Shown here: in pieces, positions 18,217-26,126 of the stretch | Layout: every line of letters begins with the position of its first letter | How positions within the stretch are numbered: the stretch's first letter is position 1 | Assembly (NCBI RefSeq): GCF_000428825.1 | Contig: NZ_AUAR01000010.1 | Coordinates: 62,001 to 126,000, forward strand | Direction: 5' to 3' | Source: Desulfomicrobium escambiense DSM 10707 | Lineage (GTDB): Bacteria > Desulfobacterota > Desulfovibrionia > Desulfovibrionales > Desulfomicrobiaceae | DNA: 64,000 nucleotides | Position numbers and translations under genes: made by a program | Notes under the pieces: model-generated | What the model was told of the DNA's origin: nothing | What the model saw: the letters and a program-made list of their open reading frames with translations, nothing else | Database searches by the model: none

Positions 18217-19439
18217 TCGTGCTCGATTCCCTGGGCGTGGGCGGGGCTCCCGACGCGGCCCGCTTCGGCGACCAGGGAGCCGACACGCTGGGGCACATCG
18301 CCCGGGCCTGCGCCCGCGGGTTGGCCGACGATGGCCGCTTAGGGCCCCTGCGCCTGCCGAACCTGTGCGCCATGGGGCTGGGCCTGGCCGCAGGGCTCGC
18401 CACGGGATGCGTCCCCGACGGCCTGGCCCCGGCCGGTTCCGTCACGGCCGCGTACGGCTGCGCCACCGAGATCAGCCGCGGCAAGGATACGCCCAGCGGG
18501 CATTTCGAGATGACGGGGGCCCCCGTGCTCTTTGACTGGGGCTATTTCGAGCCCGCCGAGGAATCCGTCCCGCTGGCGCTGCTGGACGAACTTTCGTCGC
18601 GCGCGGGCCTGCCCGGAGTTCTCGGCAACTGCAAGGCCTCGGGCACCGAGATTCTGGTCCGTCTGGGCGAGGAGCACCTGCGCACGGGCAAGCCCATCGT
18701 CTACACGTCCGCGGACTCGGTCCTGCAGATCGCGGCCCATGAAACCCGCTTCGGGCTGGAGCGGTTGCTGGCGGTCTGCGCCGTGGCCCGGACCCTGGTC
18801 GATGGCCTGCGTATCGCCCGCGTCATCGCCCGGCCCTTTGTCGGCGAGGATGCGGTGACGTTCAGGCGCACCGGCAACCGCCGGGACTTCTCCATCCCGG
18901 CCCCGACGCCGACCCTCCTCGACGGTCTGGCCGAGGCCGGCGGAACGGTCTTGTGCGTGGGCAAGGTTGCGGATATTTTCGCCCATCGCGGCGTGACGCG
19001 CAGCATCCGCGCCCACGGCCAGGACGGCCTCATGAACGCGACCCTCGCGGCCTGGGACGGGGCCGGGGACAGGACCCTCGTGGTGACGAATTTCGTTGAT
19101 TTTGATTCCGTTCACGGCCATCGTCGGGACGTGGCCGGGTATGCCCGCGCGCTGGAATCCTTCGACGCCCGCCTGTCCGAACTGATCGGGCGGCTTGCGC
19201 CCGGCGACCTGTGCATCCTGACGGCGGACCATGGCTGCGACCCGACCTGGGCCGGCACGGACCACACCCGCGAGCGGGTGCCCGTTCTGGCCACGGCCCC
19301 CGGAATCGCATCCGGGAGCATCGGGGTGCGTCCCACGCTGGCCGACATCGGCGCGACGCTGGCCAGCTTTTTCGGTCTGTCCGGCACCGGTTACGGCAGG
19401 CCGTTTCTCGACGGGGACGGCTTGCGCATACTCCCTTGA
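18198..19439 (+). CDS. deoB: Phosphopentomutase
   Basis: A 413-residue alkaline-phosphatase-superfamily mutase interconverting (deoxy)ribose 1- and 5-phosphate, supplying DeoC. Metal-ligand motifs are LIVLDSLGVGGAPDA, KDTPSGHFEMTG, the central VVTNFVDFDSVHGHRRD and the terminal LTADHGCDPTW plus GTDHTRERVPVL. Start is the GTG at 18198, preceded by GGGAGGGG within the end of deoC. A normal-length, complete enzyme. Confidence 0.95.
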   Translation: MRRACLIVLDSLGVGGAPDAARFGDQGADTLGHIARACARGLADDGRLGPLRLPNLCAMGLGLAAGLATGCVPDGLAPAGSVTAAYGCATEISRGKDTPSGHFEMTGAPVLFDWGYFEPAEESVPLALLDELSSRAGLPGVLGNCKASGTEILVRLGEEHLRTGKPIVYTSADSVLQIAAHETRFGLERLLAVCAVARTLVDGLRIARVIARPFVGEDAVTFRRTGNRRDFSIPAPTPTLLDGLAEAGGTVLCVGKVADIFAHRGVTRSIRAHGQDGLMNATLAAWDGAGDRTLVVTNFVDFDSVHGHRRDVAGYARALESFDARLSELIGRLAPGDLCILTADHGCDPTWAGTDHTRERVPVLATAPGIASGSIGVRPTLADIGATLASFFGLSGTGYGRPFLDGDGLRILP

Positions 19440-19448
19440 GGTATCTTC

Positions 19449-20621
19449 ATGAATTTGCAGTGCAGTCCCGACCCGTGCAGCCTCTCCGAGAGGGCCAAAC
19501 CCACGCTCATCAGGATCATGGTCTGGGGCGGCGTCTTCGGGGTGGTTTTCATCCTGCGGTCCTTTTTCCTGCTGCTCTTCCTGACCTTCGTCTTCGGCTA
19601 CGTGCAGAACCGCGGCGTGAACCGCCTGCAGAACCTGATTCCGCACCGCGCCACGCGCGTGGTGCTGGTCACGACGCTCTTTCTCGGCGTGCTGGTTGCC
19701 GTTGGCGTCTTTCTCGTGCCCCGAGCCAAGGACCAGACGGTCCTTTTCGTCACGCAGCTGCCGCAGTACGTCCAGCGCCTGGACCAGGAACTCGGGGCCC
19801 TCGGCGAACGCTACCCGCTCATCGCCAACGCCATCCCGGAACTGGGAGCCAGCGGGGAGCACGGCACGTCGGTCATGGGCAAGTCCAGGGTCGCGGCCCT
19901 GCTGCAGCAGGTCTTCAACCTGGCCGAGCACCCCGAGGGACAGAACAAGGTCAACCAGTTCCTCGACCTCGTGCGCGGCGTGGGCGGGCGCGTCGCGGCC
20001 ATCGCCTCGGCCTTTCTCCTGGCCCTGCTCTTTTCCTTCCTCATCGTCCTCGACCTGCCGCGTCTGAGTTCCAGCGTGCGTTCCCTGGAGAAATCCAGAC
20101 TCGATTTCGTCTACCGGGAGGTGGCCGGCAGCATCCGCGATTTCGCCACGGTCCTGGGCAAGTCCCTGGAGGCGCAGTTCGCCATCGCCGTGCTGAACGC
20201 CATCCTGACGGCCGTGGGCGTGTCCCTGCTGGGACTTGGTTCGAGCATGGCCTTTCTGACGGTCATCGTCTTTCTGTGCAGCTTCATTCCCGTTCTGGGC
20301 GTTTTCATCAGCTCCGTGCCCATCTGCCTCATCGCCCTGCAGGCGTCGGGCCTGACGACCATGCTCCTGGCCATCGTCATGATCACGGTCATCCACCTCA
20401 TCGAGGGGTACGTGCTGAACCCGAGGATCTACGGCTCCTACATGCGTATCAACCCGGTCATCGTGCTCTTCATCCTGACCATCGGGGCCAAGCTTTTCCA
20501 TATCTGGGGACTGGTTCTGGGCGTGCCCATCTGCACATACATCTTCGGGCACGTCATCCAACGTTCTCAATCAGACGAAAAGGTTGCCGAGTCGGCGCCT
20601 TCGGAGCCGGCGCAGGGCTGA
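19449..20621 (+). CDS. AI-2E family (PerM-like) membrane transporter
   Basis: 390 residues with hydrophobic segments near 20-50, 68-92, 195-215 and a C-terminal cluster from about 250 to 365. Typical of the AI-2E/PerM exporter family, including the late motif EGYVLNPRIYG and LGVPICTYIFGH. Members have been linked to autoinducer-2 export or Na+(Li+)/H+ antiport; the substrate here is not known. Starts nine bases after the deoB stop with GAGG before the ATG, so it is part of the deoCB transcription unit. Confidence 0.85.
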   Translation: MNLQCSPDPCSLSERAKPTLIRIMVWGGVFGVVFILRSFFLLLFLTFVFGYVQNRGVNRLQNLIPHRATRVVLVTTLFLGVLVAVGVFLVPRAKDQTVLFVTQLPQYVQRLDQELGALGERYPLIANAIPELGASGEHGTSVMGKSRVAALLQQVFNLAEHPEGQNKVNQFLDLVRGVGGRVAAIASAFLLALLFSFLIVLDLPRLSSSVRSLEKSRLDFVYREVAGSIRDFATVLGKSLEAQFAIAVLNAILTAVGVSLLGLGSSMAFLTVIVFLCSFIPVLGVFISSVPICLIALQASGLTTMLLAIVMITVIHLIEGYVLNPRIYGSYMRINPVIVLFILTIGAKLFHIWGLVLGVPICTYIFGHVIQRSQSDEKVAESAPSEPAQG

Positions 20622-20699
20622 GCCCTCGGCAATGAACCGGTCCTGTGCGGCGAGCGCCGCGGACCGCAAGGACATGAACACGATTTGCAGGAGGAGAGC

Positions 20700-21116
20700 G
20701 TGAACAAGGGGCCCATCATCGTGATCGTCGAGGAGGCGTGCCTGTCCCGGAATGTGCTGGTCAAGGCCTTGCGGGCCTGGGGGTACGACTGCGCGGTGGC
20801 GGAGTCCGAGGAAACGGCCTGGGCCGCGCTCAATGCCGCCGCGGAGCCGAGGATCGTCCTGACCGACTGGCACGCCGACTTTCTGGACTGCGAGGAGTTT
20901 TTCAGCCGACTGCGCTCCGACGAGTCCCTGCGTGGCGCCTTTGTCATGGGCGGTGTGCCGCGCGGGGCGGTGGGCGCCATCCGGCGCTGCATCGCCGCCG
21001 GAGCCGACGACTACGTTTCCAGACCCTACGATCTCGACGATGTGCGGCTGCGGCTGCACAACGCCGCGAAGATGATGGGACGTGCCCCCCGTGGGCCCGT
21101 CTTCCCGGAGGAATAG
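20700..21116 (+). CDS. Degenerate response-regulator receiver domain protein
   Basis: A 138-residue stand-alone receiver fold. The N-terminal acidic pair is Glu11-Glu12 (VIVEEACLSRN) and a potential phosphoacceptor Asp56 is present (VLTDWHADF). The conserved Thr/Ser position reads FVMGGV, and the invariant Lys is Arg108 (DYVSRPYDLDDV). The protein may therefore bind partners without normal phosphorylation. GTG at 20700 is chosen because GGAGG precedes it closely. It is 78 bases after the AI-2E gene and is followed by a strong terminator. Confidence 0.75.
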   Translation: MNKGPIIVIVEEACLSRNVLVKALRAWGYDCAVAESEETAWAALNAAAEPRIVLTDWHADFLDCEEFFSRLRSDESLRGAFVMGGVPRGAVGAIRRCIAAGADDYVSRPYDLDDVRLRLHNAAKMMGRAPRGPVFPEE

Positions 21117-21186
21117 CGTCGCTGCCCCCATGCGGCCTCTGCCCGTGAGCTCGGGCAGTCACGCCACGCTTTGGCTTGAAATGGAG

Positions 21187-21222
21187 AAAGCGTCCCGGAG
21201 TCGTTTCGGGGCGCTTTTTTTT
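21187..21222 (+). terminator. Rho-independent terminator after the receiver gene
   Basis: AAAGCG (21187-21192) pairs with CGCTTT (21212-21217), extended by an inner CCCG/CGGG pairing, and is followed by eight or more T. It overlaps the stop codon of the convergent zinc-ribbon gene. Confidence 0.85.
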
Positions 21223-22439
21223 CAGAGCGTCGCTGACCAGAAGAGGGCGTTTTTCTGGATGGCCATGTTCATCTCCGGCTGAATGAACTCGTGGCCCGCA
21301 TCGACAAAGGGCAGGTATTCGATGCTCGCCTCCAGGGGGTGCAGCGAGCCGCCCCGGATTTTGGGGAAGAGGTTCTTGCGGGCCGGGGCGAGGCGGCCGA
21401 GGACTACGGGGACGGCCTGGAAGGCCTCTTTCTGCGGCAGCGTGACGGGATGCAGCGGGGTCTTCGGCAGCGTCTCCAGCACCGGGGCGTCGGGCTGGTA
21501 GAGGCTGACCTGGGCGCTCAGGTTCAGGAAGAGTTCCGGCCTGATCTTGAAGGCCGGGACCCGGAAGGAGAAGGCCGTTGATTCCATCCAGGGCAGCAGG
21601 GCCCTGGGCAGGTTGGTCAGCCGGATCAGGTCGGCCCAAGTCTCCAGGCGGAAGCCCTTGGCGCGGAAGCGCAGGTTCCAGAAGGGCAGGTACAGGGCAG
21701 GCTGCTCCGGCGTCTGCAGGAAGTGCGGCGTGACGCGCGACCCGCCCTCGGGGCCGGGCTCCCAGGCCGTGTCGCAGTGGGGGCAGGTCTGGACCAGGCT
21801 GCTTCGCTCCCCGACCAGATCCCAACCGCACTGGGGGCACAGCGTCGAGGAGAAGCGCAGGTGGCTGCCCGCCTTTTCGAGCTGGGTCTCGTCGATGCAG
21901 GCCGGTCCGAGGACCTTGCCCGTCAGCCCATCCACGAGGTCCTGGCCTTGAAAGACCGGCAGATGGATCAGGGACATGACATCGCCGACGCAGGCCGTGA
22001 GGCTCGGGCCGGACGCCGTGGCCAGGCCGGGAACGGCCTTGAGCAGCCTGGCCTTGAAGTCTCCGTTGCCGAAGGCCGGCGCCAGGAAGAGGCCAGGCGT
22101 GGTCGGTTCGACAAAGGACAGCTTCATGGCCTGGGTGCGCAGGCCCAGGGACGGGGACAGGGCCGGCATGTCCACGGCCAGCAGGCTCGAATCGAGGATC
22201 TTGTGGCGCAGGGCCAGCGGGTCGAGGACGAAGGCGTTGCCCCGGAAGCGCCAGTACGGGACGTAGACGAGTGTGTCCGGGCTTTCGATGCGCGGCTTCA
22301 TGTAGTAGCTGAAAGGCCCGTCCGAGTGGATGAAGAGGCGGACCTGACAGAACGGACAGGCAAAGATCCTGTCCGTTTCGTCAAGCTCGACCGGCGCGCC
22401 GCACTGCGGGCATTGATGGGAGAGCAGGGCCTCGGTCAT
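21222..22439 (-). CDS. Zinc-ribbon protein of unknown function, partner of the SPFH protein
   Basis: 405 residues. An N-terminal zinc ribbon (HQCPQCGAPVELDETDRIFACPFCQ) and a second one near residue 205 (CPQCGWDLVGERSSLVQTCPHC) frame two similar-looking halves. Each half contains a YVPYWRFRGNAF / YLPFWNLRFRAKGF motif, so the protein may be an internal duplication. No catalytic motif recognised and no membrane helix. It follows the SPFH/zinc-ribbon gene by two bases, so the pair is co-translated and probably works as one unit. Confidence 0.65.
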   Translation of the reverse strand: MTEALLSHQCPQCGAPVELDETDRIFACPFCQVRLFIHSDGPFSYYMKPRIESPDTLVYVPYWRFRGNAFVLDPLALRHKILDSSLLAVDMPALSPSLGLRTQAMKLSFVEPTTPGLFLAPAFGNGDFKARLLKAVPGLATASGPSLTACVGDVMSLIHLPVFQGQDLVDGLTGKVLGPACIDETQLEKAGSHLRFSSTLCPQCGWDLVGERSSLVQTCPHCDTAWEPGPEGGSRVTPHFLQTPEQPALYLPFWNLRFRAKGFRLETWADLIRLTNLPRALLPWMESTAFSFRVPAFKIRPELFLNLSAQVSLYQPDAPVLETLPKTPLHPVTLPQKEAFQAVPVVLGRLAPARKNLFPKIRGGSLHPLEASIEYLPFVDAGHEFIQPEMNMAIQKNALFWSATL

Positions 22440-22441
22440 GC

Positions 22442-23572
22442 TCAGGCCATGCGCTCACCGCAGTGGTTGCAGAACGTGGATGAGGCCAGGTTCTCCTGGC
22501 CACAGGACGGGCATTTGACCGTTTCGCGGGCGTTCCCGGCCGGCTGGCCGCAGCGCGGGCAGAAGCGCGTGCCCGGCGCGAGGTTCTTGCCGCAGCCGCG
22601 GCACTGCTCGAAGACCACGAGCTGATGGCCGCAGGACGGGCAGAATCTGTCGTCCTGGCGGATGGGCTGGTGGCATTCGGGGCACTGCAGGCCCGGGGCC
22701 TGCGGCGCCTGCGCCGTCTGGCCGGCCATCTGCAAGGCCTGGGCCATGAGGGCCGGCATCATGAAGCCCACGCCCATGCCCATGGCATCCCCGGCCGCAC
22801 CGGGGTTGGCGGCGGCCTTCTCCATGGCGCTGGCGGCCTTGAGCTGCATGAGCTTGTTCATGTCCTCGAACATGCCGAGCTTGGTCTTGTCGTCCATGGC
22901 CTTCTGGACTTCGGGCGGCGGCGTGATGGAATTGATGTAGAGCTGGTTCAGGGACAGGCCGAAGCGCCGGAAATCATCCTGCAGGCGCTGGCGCAGGCCG
23001 TCGGACCACTCTTCGTAGCGGCTGGGCAGGTTCAGGATGGTGTCCATGTTCTCGCCGAGGAAGTCGTTGAAGCGCGAGACGATGACCTTGCCGAGGTACT
23101 CGCTCAGGTCGGCCACGGAGAAGGAGGCCATGGTGCCCACCAGGGAATTGATGAACAGCAGGGGCTGCACGACCTGGATGTTGAACATGCCGTACGCCCG
23201 CAGGCGGATGAGCCCCAGTTCCGAGTCCTTGAAGGCCACGGGCTCTCGCGTGCCCCACTTCAGGTTCGCGAAGACCTTGGTGTTGATCATGTAGGCTTCG
23301 GCCCGCAGGGGGCTTTCCAGGCCCCAGGGGATGCCCATGATCTTGTTCAGGATGGGGATGTTGGCGGTCTTGAGGGTGTGCCGGCCTGGGCCGAAGACGT
23401 GCACGGCCTTGCCGTTGTAGAAGAAGATGCCGGCCTGGGACTCGCGCACGACCATCTGCGCGCCGTATTTGATCTCGCCGGACCCTTCCTGGGGGAAGCG
23501 GCGGGCGATTTCCTGTCCGCTGTCGTCAAACCATTCGATGAGTTCAAGAAAGAAGACATTGTTGGCGCCCAT
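22442..23572 (-). CDS. SPFH-domain protein with three C-terminal zinc ribbons (YdjI-like)
   Basis: 376 residues. The first approximately 240 form an SPFH/band-7-type domain like that of the 'virion core protein' (YdjI) family: QMVVRESQAGIFFYNGKAV near the start and LYINSITPPPEVQKAMDD near its end. An Ala/Met-rich linker follows, then three CxxC...CxxC ribbons (CPECH...CPSCG, CRGCG...CPRCG, CPSCG...CNHCG). There is no transmembrane helix, so membrane association would be indirect. The ATG at 23572 has GGAGG before it. First gene of a two-gene unit with the other zinc-ribbon protein. The family is known from B. subtilis phage-shock-like operons; its role here is unproven. Confidence 0.8.
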   Translation of the reverse strand: MGANNVFFLELIEWFDDSGQEIARRFPQEGSGEIKYGAQMVVRESQAGIFFYNGKAVHVFGPGRHTLKTANIPILNKIMGIPWGLESPLRAEAYMINTKVFANLKWGTREPVAFKDSELGLIRLRAYGMFNIQVVQPLLFINSLVGTMASFSVADLSEYLGKVIVSRFNDFLGENMDTILNLPSRYEEWSDGLRQRLQDDFRRFGLSLNQLYINSITPPPEVQKAMDDKTKLGMFEDMNKLMQLKAASAMEKAAANPGAAGDAMGMGVGFMMPALMAQALQMAGQTAQAPQAPGLQCPECHQPIRQDDRFCPSCGHQLVVFEQCRGCGKNLAPGTRFCPRCGQPAGNARETVKCPSCGQENLASSTFCNHCGERMA

Positions 23573-23676
23573 GGGCCCTCCGTGGCTGCGGTGTCGATCG
23601 GGCTTCCTTAGGACGAATCCCTTGCAATTACAACTTGGGACCCTTAGTGAACAGGGCACAATCCATGGAGGTCTTC

Positions 23677-24207
23677 ATGCACACCGGCAAGGAAATCATG
23701 TCCGCGGCCGACATCGAGCGCTGCCTCGACCGCCTGGCCTGCCAGATCCTGGAACAGGTTCCCGAGCACGAATCCATCGCCCTGGTGGGCATCCAGCGCC
23801 GCGGCGCGGACCTCGCGGCCAGGCTGTGCAACCTGCTGTCGGAGCGCGCCGGCCAGAGCCTGCCCTGCGGCGAGCTGGACATCAACCTCTACCGCGACGA
23901 CTGGACCACGTCCAAGTCCACCCCGAACATCAACGCCACGCGCATCGATTTTCCCGTCGAGGACAAGACCATCATCCTCATCGACGACGTCCTCTTCACC
24001 GGCCGGACCATCCGCAGCGCCCTGGAGGCCATCCTCGACTTCGGCCGGCCGCGGTGCGTCAAGCTCCTGGTCCTCATCGACCGCGGGCACCGCGAGTTGC
24101 CGATCCAGGCCGATTTCACCGGCAAGACCGTGTCCACCGAGCGCGACCGCCAGATCAACGTCTTCCTCAAGGAGCGCGACGGCCTGGACCAGGTCCTGCT
24201 GAACTGA
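23677..24207 (+). CDS. pyrR: PyrR bifunctional pyrimidine regulator / uracil phosphoribosyltransferase
   Basis: A 176-residue type I phosphoribosyltransferase. Motifs are IALVGIQRRGADLA, DINLYRDDW, the PRPP loop TIILIDDVLFTGRTIRSAL and LVLIDRGHRELPI. PyrR binds pyr leader RNA in many bacteria and has UPRTase activity. No pyr genes and no obvious PyrR-binding leader are in this window. The ATG at 23677 is preferred over 23665 because GGAGG sits at 23667-23671. Followed by a strong terminator, so it is a single-gene unit. Confidence 0.92.
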   Translation: MHTGKEIMSAADIERCLDRLACQILEQVPEHESIALVGIQRRGADLAARLCNLLSERAGQSLPCGELDINLYRDDWTTSKSTPNINATRIDFPVEDKTIILIDDVLFTGRTIRSALEAILDFGRPRCVKLLVLIDRGHRELPIQADFTGKTVSTERDRQINVFLKERDGLDQVLLN

Positions 24208-24230
24208 TCTCCCTTCCGCCGCAAACAACG

Positions 24231-24267
24231 AAGGCCGCCCTCCCTTGCGGGAAAGGCGGCCTTTTTT
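24231..24267 (+). terminator. Rho-independent terminator after pyrR
   Basis: A nine-base-pair stem AAGGCCGCC (24231-24239) / GGCGGCCTT (24255-24263) is followed by TTTT. It lies between the convergent pyrR and dapA genes. Confidence 0.88.
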
Positions 24268-24284
24268 GCGTGGAAACGACCGGG

Positions 24285-25163
24285 CTAGATGAGTCCCTTG
24301 CCGGCCAAAAAGGCGCGCAGGCTATCGGCGTTGGCCGGGCTCATGGGCACCAGCGGCAGCCGCAGCTCCAGCTTGATGCGACCCATGAGGGCCAGGGAGG
24401 TCTTGGCCGGGATGGGGTTAGTCTCCAGGAACATCATGCGCGAGAAGGGTGCCAGCTCGAAATGCAGCTTCTGCGCCGTGGGCAGGTCGCCGGCGAACCA
24501 GGCCGCGCACATGCCGCTCATCTTGTCCGGCAGGATGTTGGAGACCACGGAGATGACGCCGCAGCCGCCTACGGACAGGAGCGGCAGGACCGTGAAGTCG
24601 TCGCCCGAGAGAACCTGGAAGTCCGGGCCGCAGTATTCGAGTACCTGGGAGACCTGGTTCAGGTCGCCCGTGGCTTCCTTGATGCCGATGACGTCCTTGA
24701 TGTCCTTGTTCAGGCGGGCCACGGTGGCCGGCAGGAGGTTCACGCTGGTGCGGCCGGGCACGTTGTAGACGATGAAGGGCATGGACACTTCGGAGGCGAT
24801 GCGCTTGAAGTGCTGGTACAGGCCCTCCTGGGTCGGCTTGTTGTAGTAGGGGGTGATGAGCAGCGCCCCGTCGGCCCCGGCCTCCTTGGCGTACCGCGTC
24901 AGCTCCACGGCCTCGGCCGTGTTGTTGGACCCGGCCCCGGCCAGGACAGGCACCCGTCCTTTGACCTGGTCCACGCAGATGCTGATGACGCGTTTGTGCT
25001 CCTCGTGGCTCATGGTCGCGGATTCGCCGGTGGTGCCGCAGGGCACAACGCCGTTGATGCCGCTCTGCACCTGCCATTCGATCAGCTGCCGGTAGGCTTC
25101 CTCGTCGATCTGGCCGCCTGAGAACGGAGTGACCAGGGCTGTGAAGGCTCCTTTGAATTGCAT
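24285..25163 (-). CDS. dapA: 4-hydroxy-tetrahydrodipicolinate synthase
   Basis: A 292-residue TIM-barrel lyase condensing pyruvate with aspartate semialdehyde in lysine and meso-diaminopimelate synthesis. Seen are ALVTPFSGGQIDEEAY, the GTTGESAT phosphate/substrate loop, the catalytic Tyr in PFIVYNVPGRTS and the Schiff-base Lys in VIGIKEATGD. Normal length. It follows dapF by 48 bases with GGGAGG before the ATG, so two DAP-pathway genes are adjacent. Confidence 0.96.
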   Translation of the reverse strand: MQFKGAFTALVTPFSGGQIDEEAYRQLIEWQVQSGINGVVPCGTTGESATMSHEEHKRVISICVDQVKGRVPVLAGAGSNNTAEAVELTRYAKEAGADGALLITPYYNKPTQEGLYQHFKRIASEVSMPFIVYNVPGRTSVNLLPATVARLNKDIKDVIGIKEATGDLNQVSQVLEYCGPDFQVLSGDDFTVLPLLSVGGCGVISVVSNILPDKMSGMCAAWFAGDLPTAQKLHFELAPFSRMMFLETNPIPAKTSLALMGRIKLELRLPLVPMSPANADSLRAFLAGKGLI

Positions 25164-25211
25164 CGTTTCCTCCCGGGTTTGGGCTGTGGTTGTTGCGTGT
25201 GCCTGGGGGCT

Positions 25212-26051
25212 TTAGAGGCCCATGGCGGCCGGGCTGAACTCGCCCTGGTAGACGACGGTGGCCTTGCCGCGCAGGAAAATGTCCGATCCGTTCACGGTGA
25301 TCCCGAGCACCTCTCCGCCGGAGGTGGTCACGCGGGCCGTGGCCCCGCACAGGCCCAGGGCGTGGGCCACGGCCACGGAGGCCGCGGCGCCCGTGCCGCA
25401 GGCGTAGGTCTCGTTCTCCACGCCGCGTTCGTAGGTGCGCAGCAGAAGTTCTCCGGGGCCGACCACCTGGATGAAGTTGGCGTTGGTCCCGGCCGGGGCG
25501 AAGCGTTCGTGGTAGCGCACCTTGGCGCCCAGGCCCCTGACGTCCAGGGCCTTCACGTCGTCCGTGACGATGACCGTGTGGGGCACGCCGGTGTTGGCGA
25601 AATGGGCGGTCCGGGTCTCGTCGCCGAGCTGCAGCGGGAAGTTCAGGGTCAGGTCTCGGGCCGGGGTCAGCTGCACCTCGACCTCGCCGGCTTCGGCGAA
25701 GACCTTGGCGTGGACGGGGCCGGCGTCGGTGAGCATGAAGTGCTCGGCCGGGGCCATGCCCAGGCGGTAGGCCAGCAGGGTCGCGCAGCGCGAGCCGTTG
25801 CCGCACATCTCGGCGCGCGAGCCGTCGGCGTTGAAGAAGTGCCAGCGCGTGGCGGCGCGGCCCGAGTCGTCCGCTTCGAGAAAGATGATGCCGTCGGCGC
25901 CGATGCTGAAGGCGTGGGGGCACAGGGCCCTGGCCCAGCCGGGCATGGCGTCGGGGGATATGGAGCGGGCGCGGTTGTCGATGACGATGAAGTCGTTGCC
26001 GCTGCCCTGCATCTTGTAGAAGGGCTGGGTGGGTCCGGAGAAAATGGACAT
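25212..26051 (-). CDS. dapF: Diaminopimelate epimerase
   Basis: A 279-residue cofactor-independent epimerase turning LL-DAP to meso-DAP for peptidoglycan. Both catalytic cysteines are visible: MCGNGSRCATLL and YACGTGAAASVAVAH. The N-terminal KMQGSGNDFIVID motif is typical. The ATG at 26051 is preceded by AAGGATACGAC and is preferred over upstream in-frame codons. It lies 75 bases after the selenoprotein gene on the same strand. Confidence 0.95.
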   Translation of the reverse strand: MSIFSGPTQPFYKMQGSGNDFIVIDNRARSISPDAMPGWARALCPHAFSIGADGIIFLEADDSGRAATRWHFFNADGSRAEMCGNGSRCATLLAYRLGMAPAEHFMLTDAGPVHAKVFAEAGEVEVQLTPARDLTLNFPLQLGDETRTAHFANTGVPHTVIVTDDVKALDVRGLGAKVRYHERFAPAGTNANFIQVVGPGELLLRTYERGVENETYACGTGAAASVAVAHALGLCGATARVTTSGGEVLGITVNGSDIFLRGKATVVYQGEFSPAAMGL

Positions 26052-26126
26052 GTCGTATCCTTGGGGGCAATCTATTATTGCTTTTCCGTTAGGGGGAATC
26101 GGCCGAAAATGCAAGAAATTGGCGTG

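Noticed and set aside
18339-20570. A long open frame on the minus strand across deoB and the AI-2E gene
   Set aside because: It is Asp/Gly/His/Gln-rich with no domain, and both plus-strand genes have clear family motifs. It is a GC-bias shadow.
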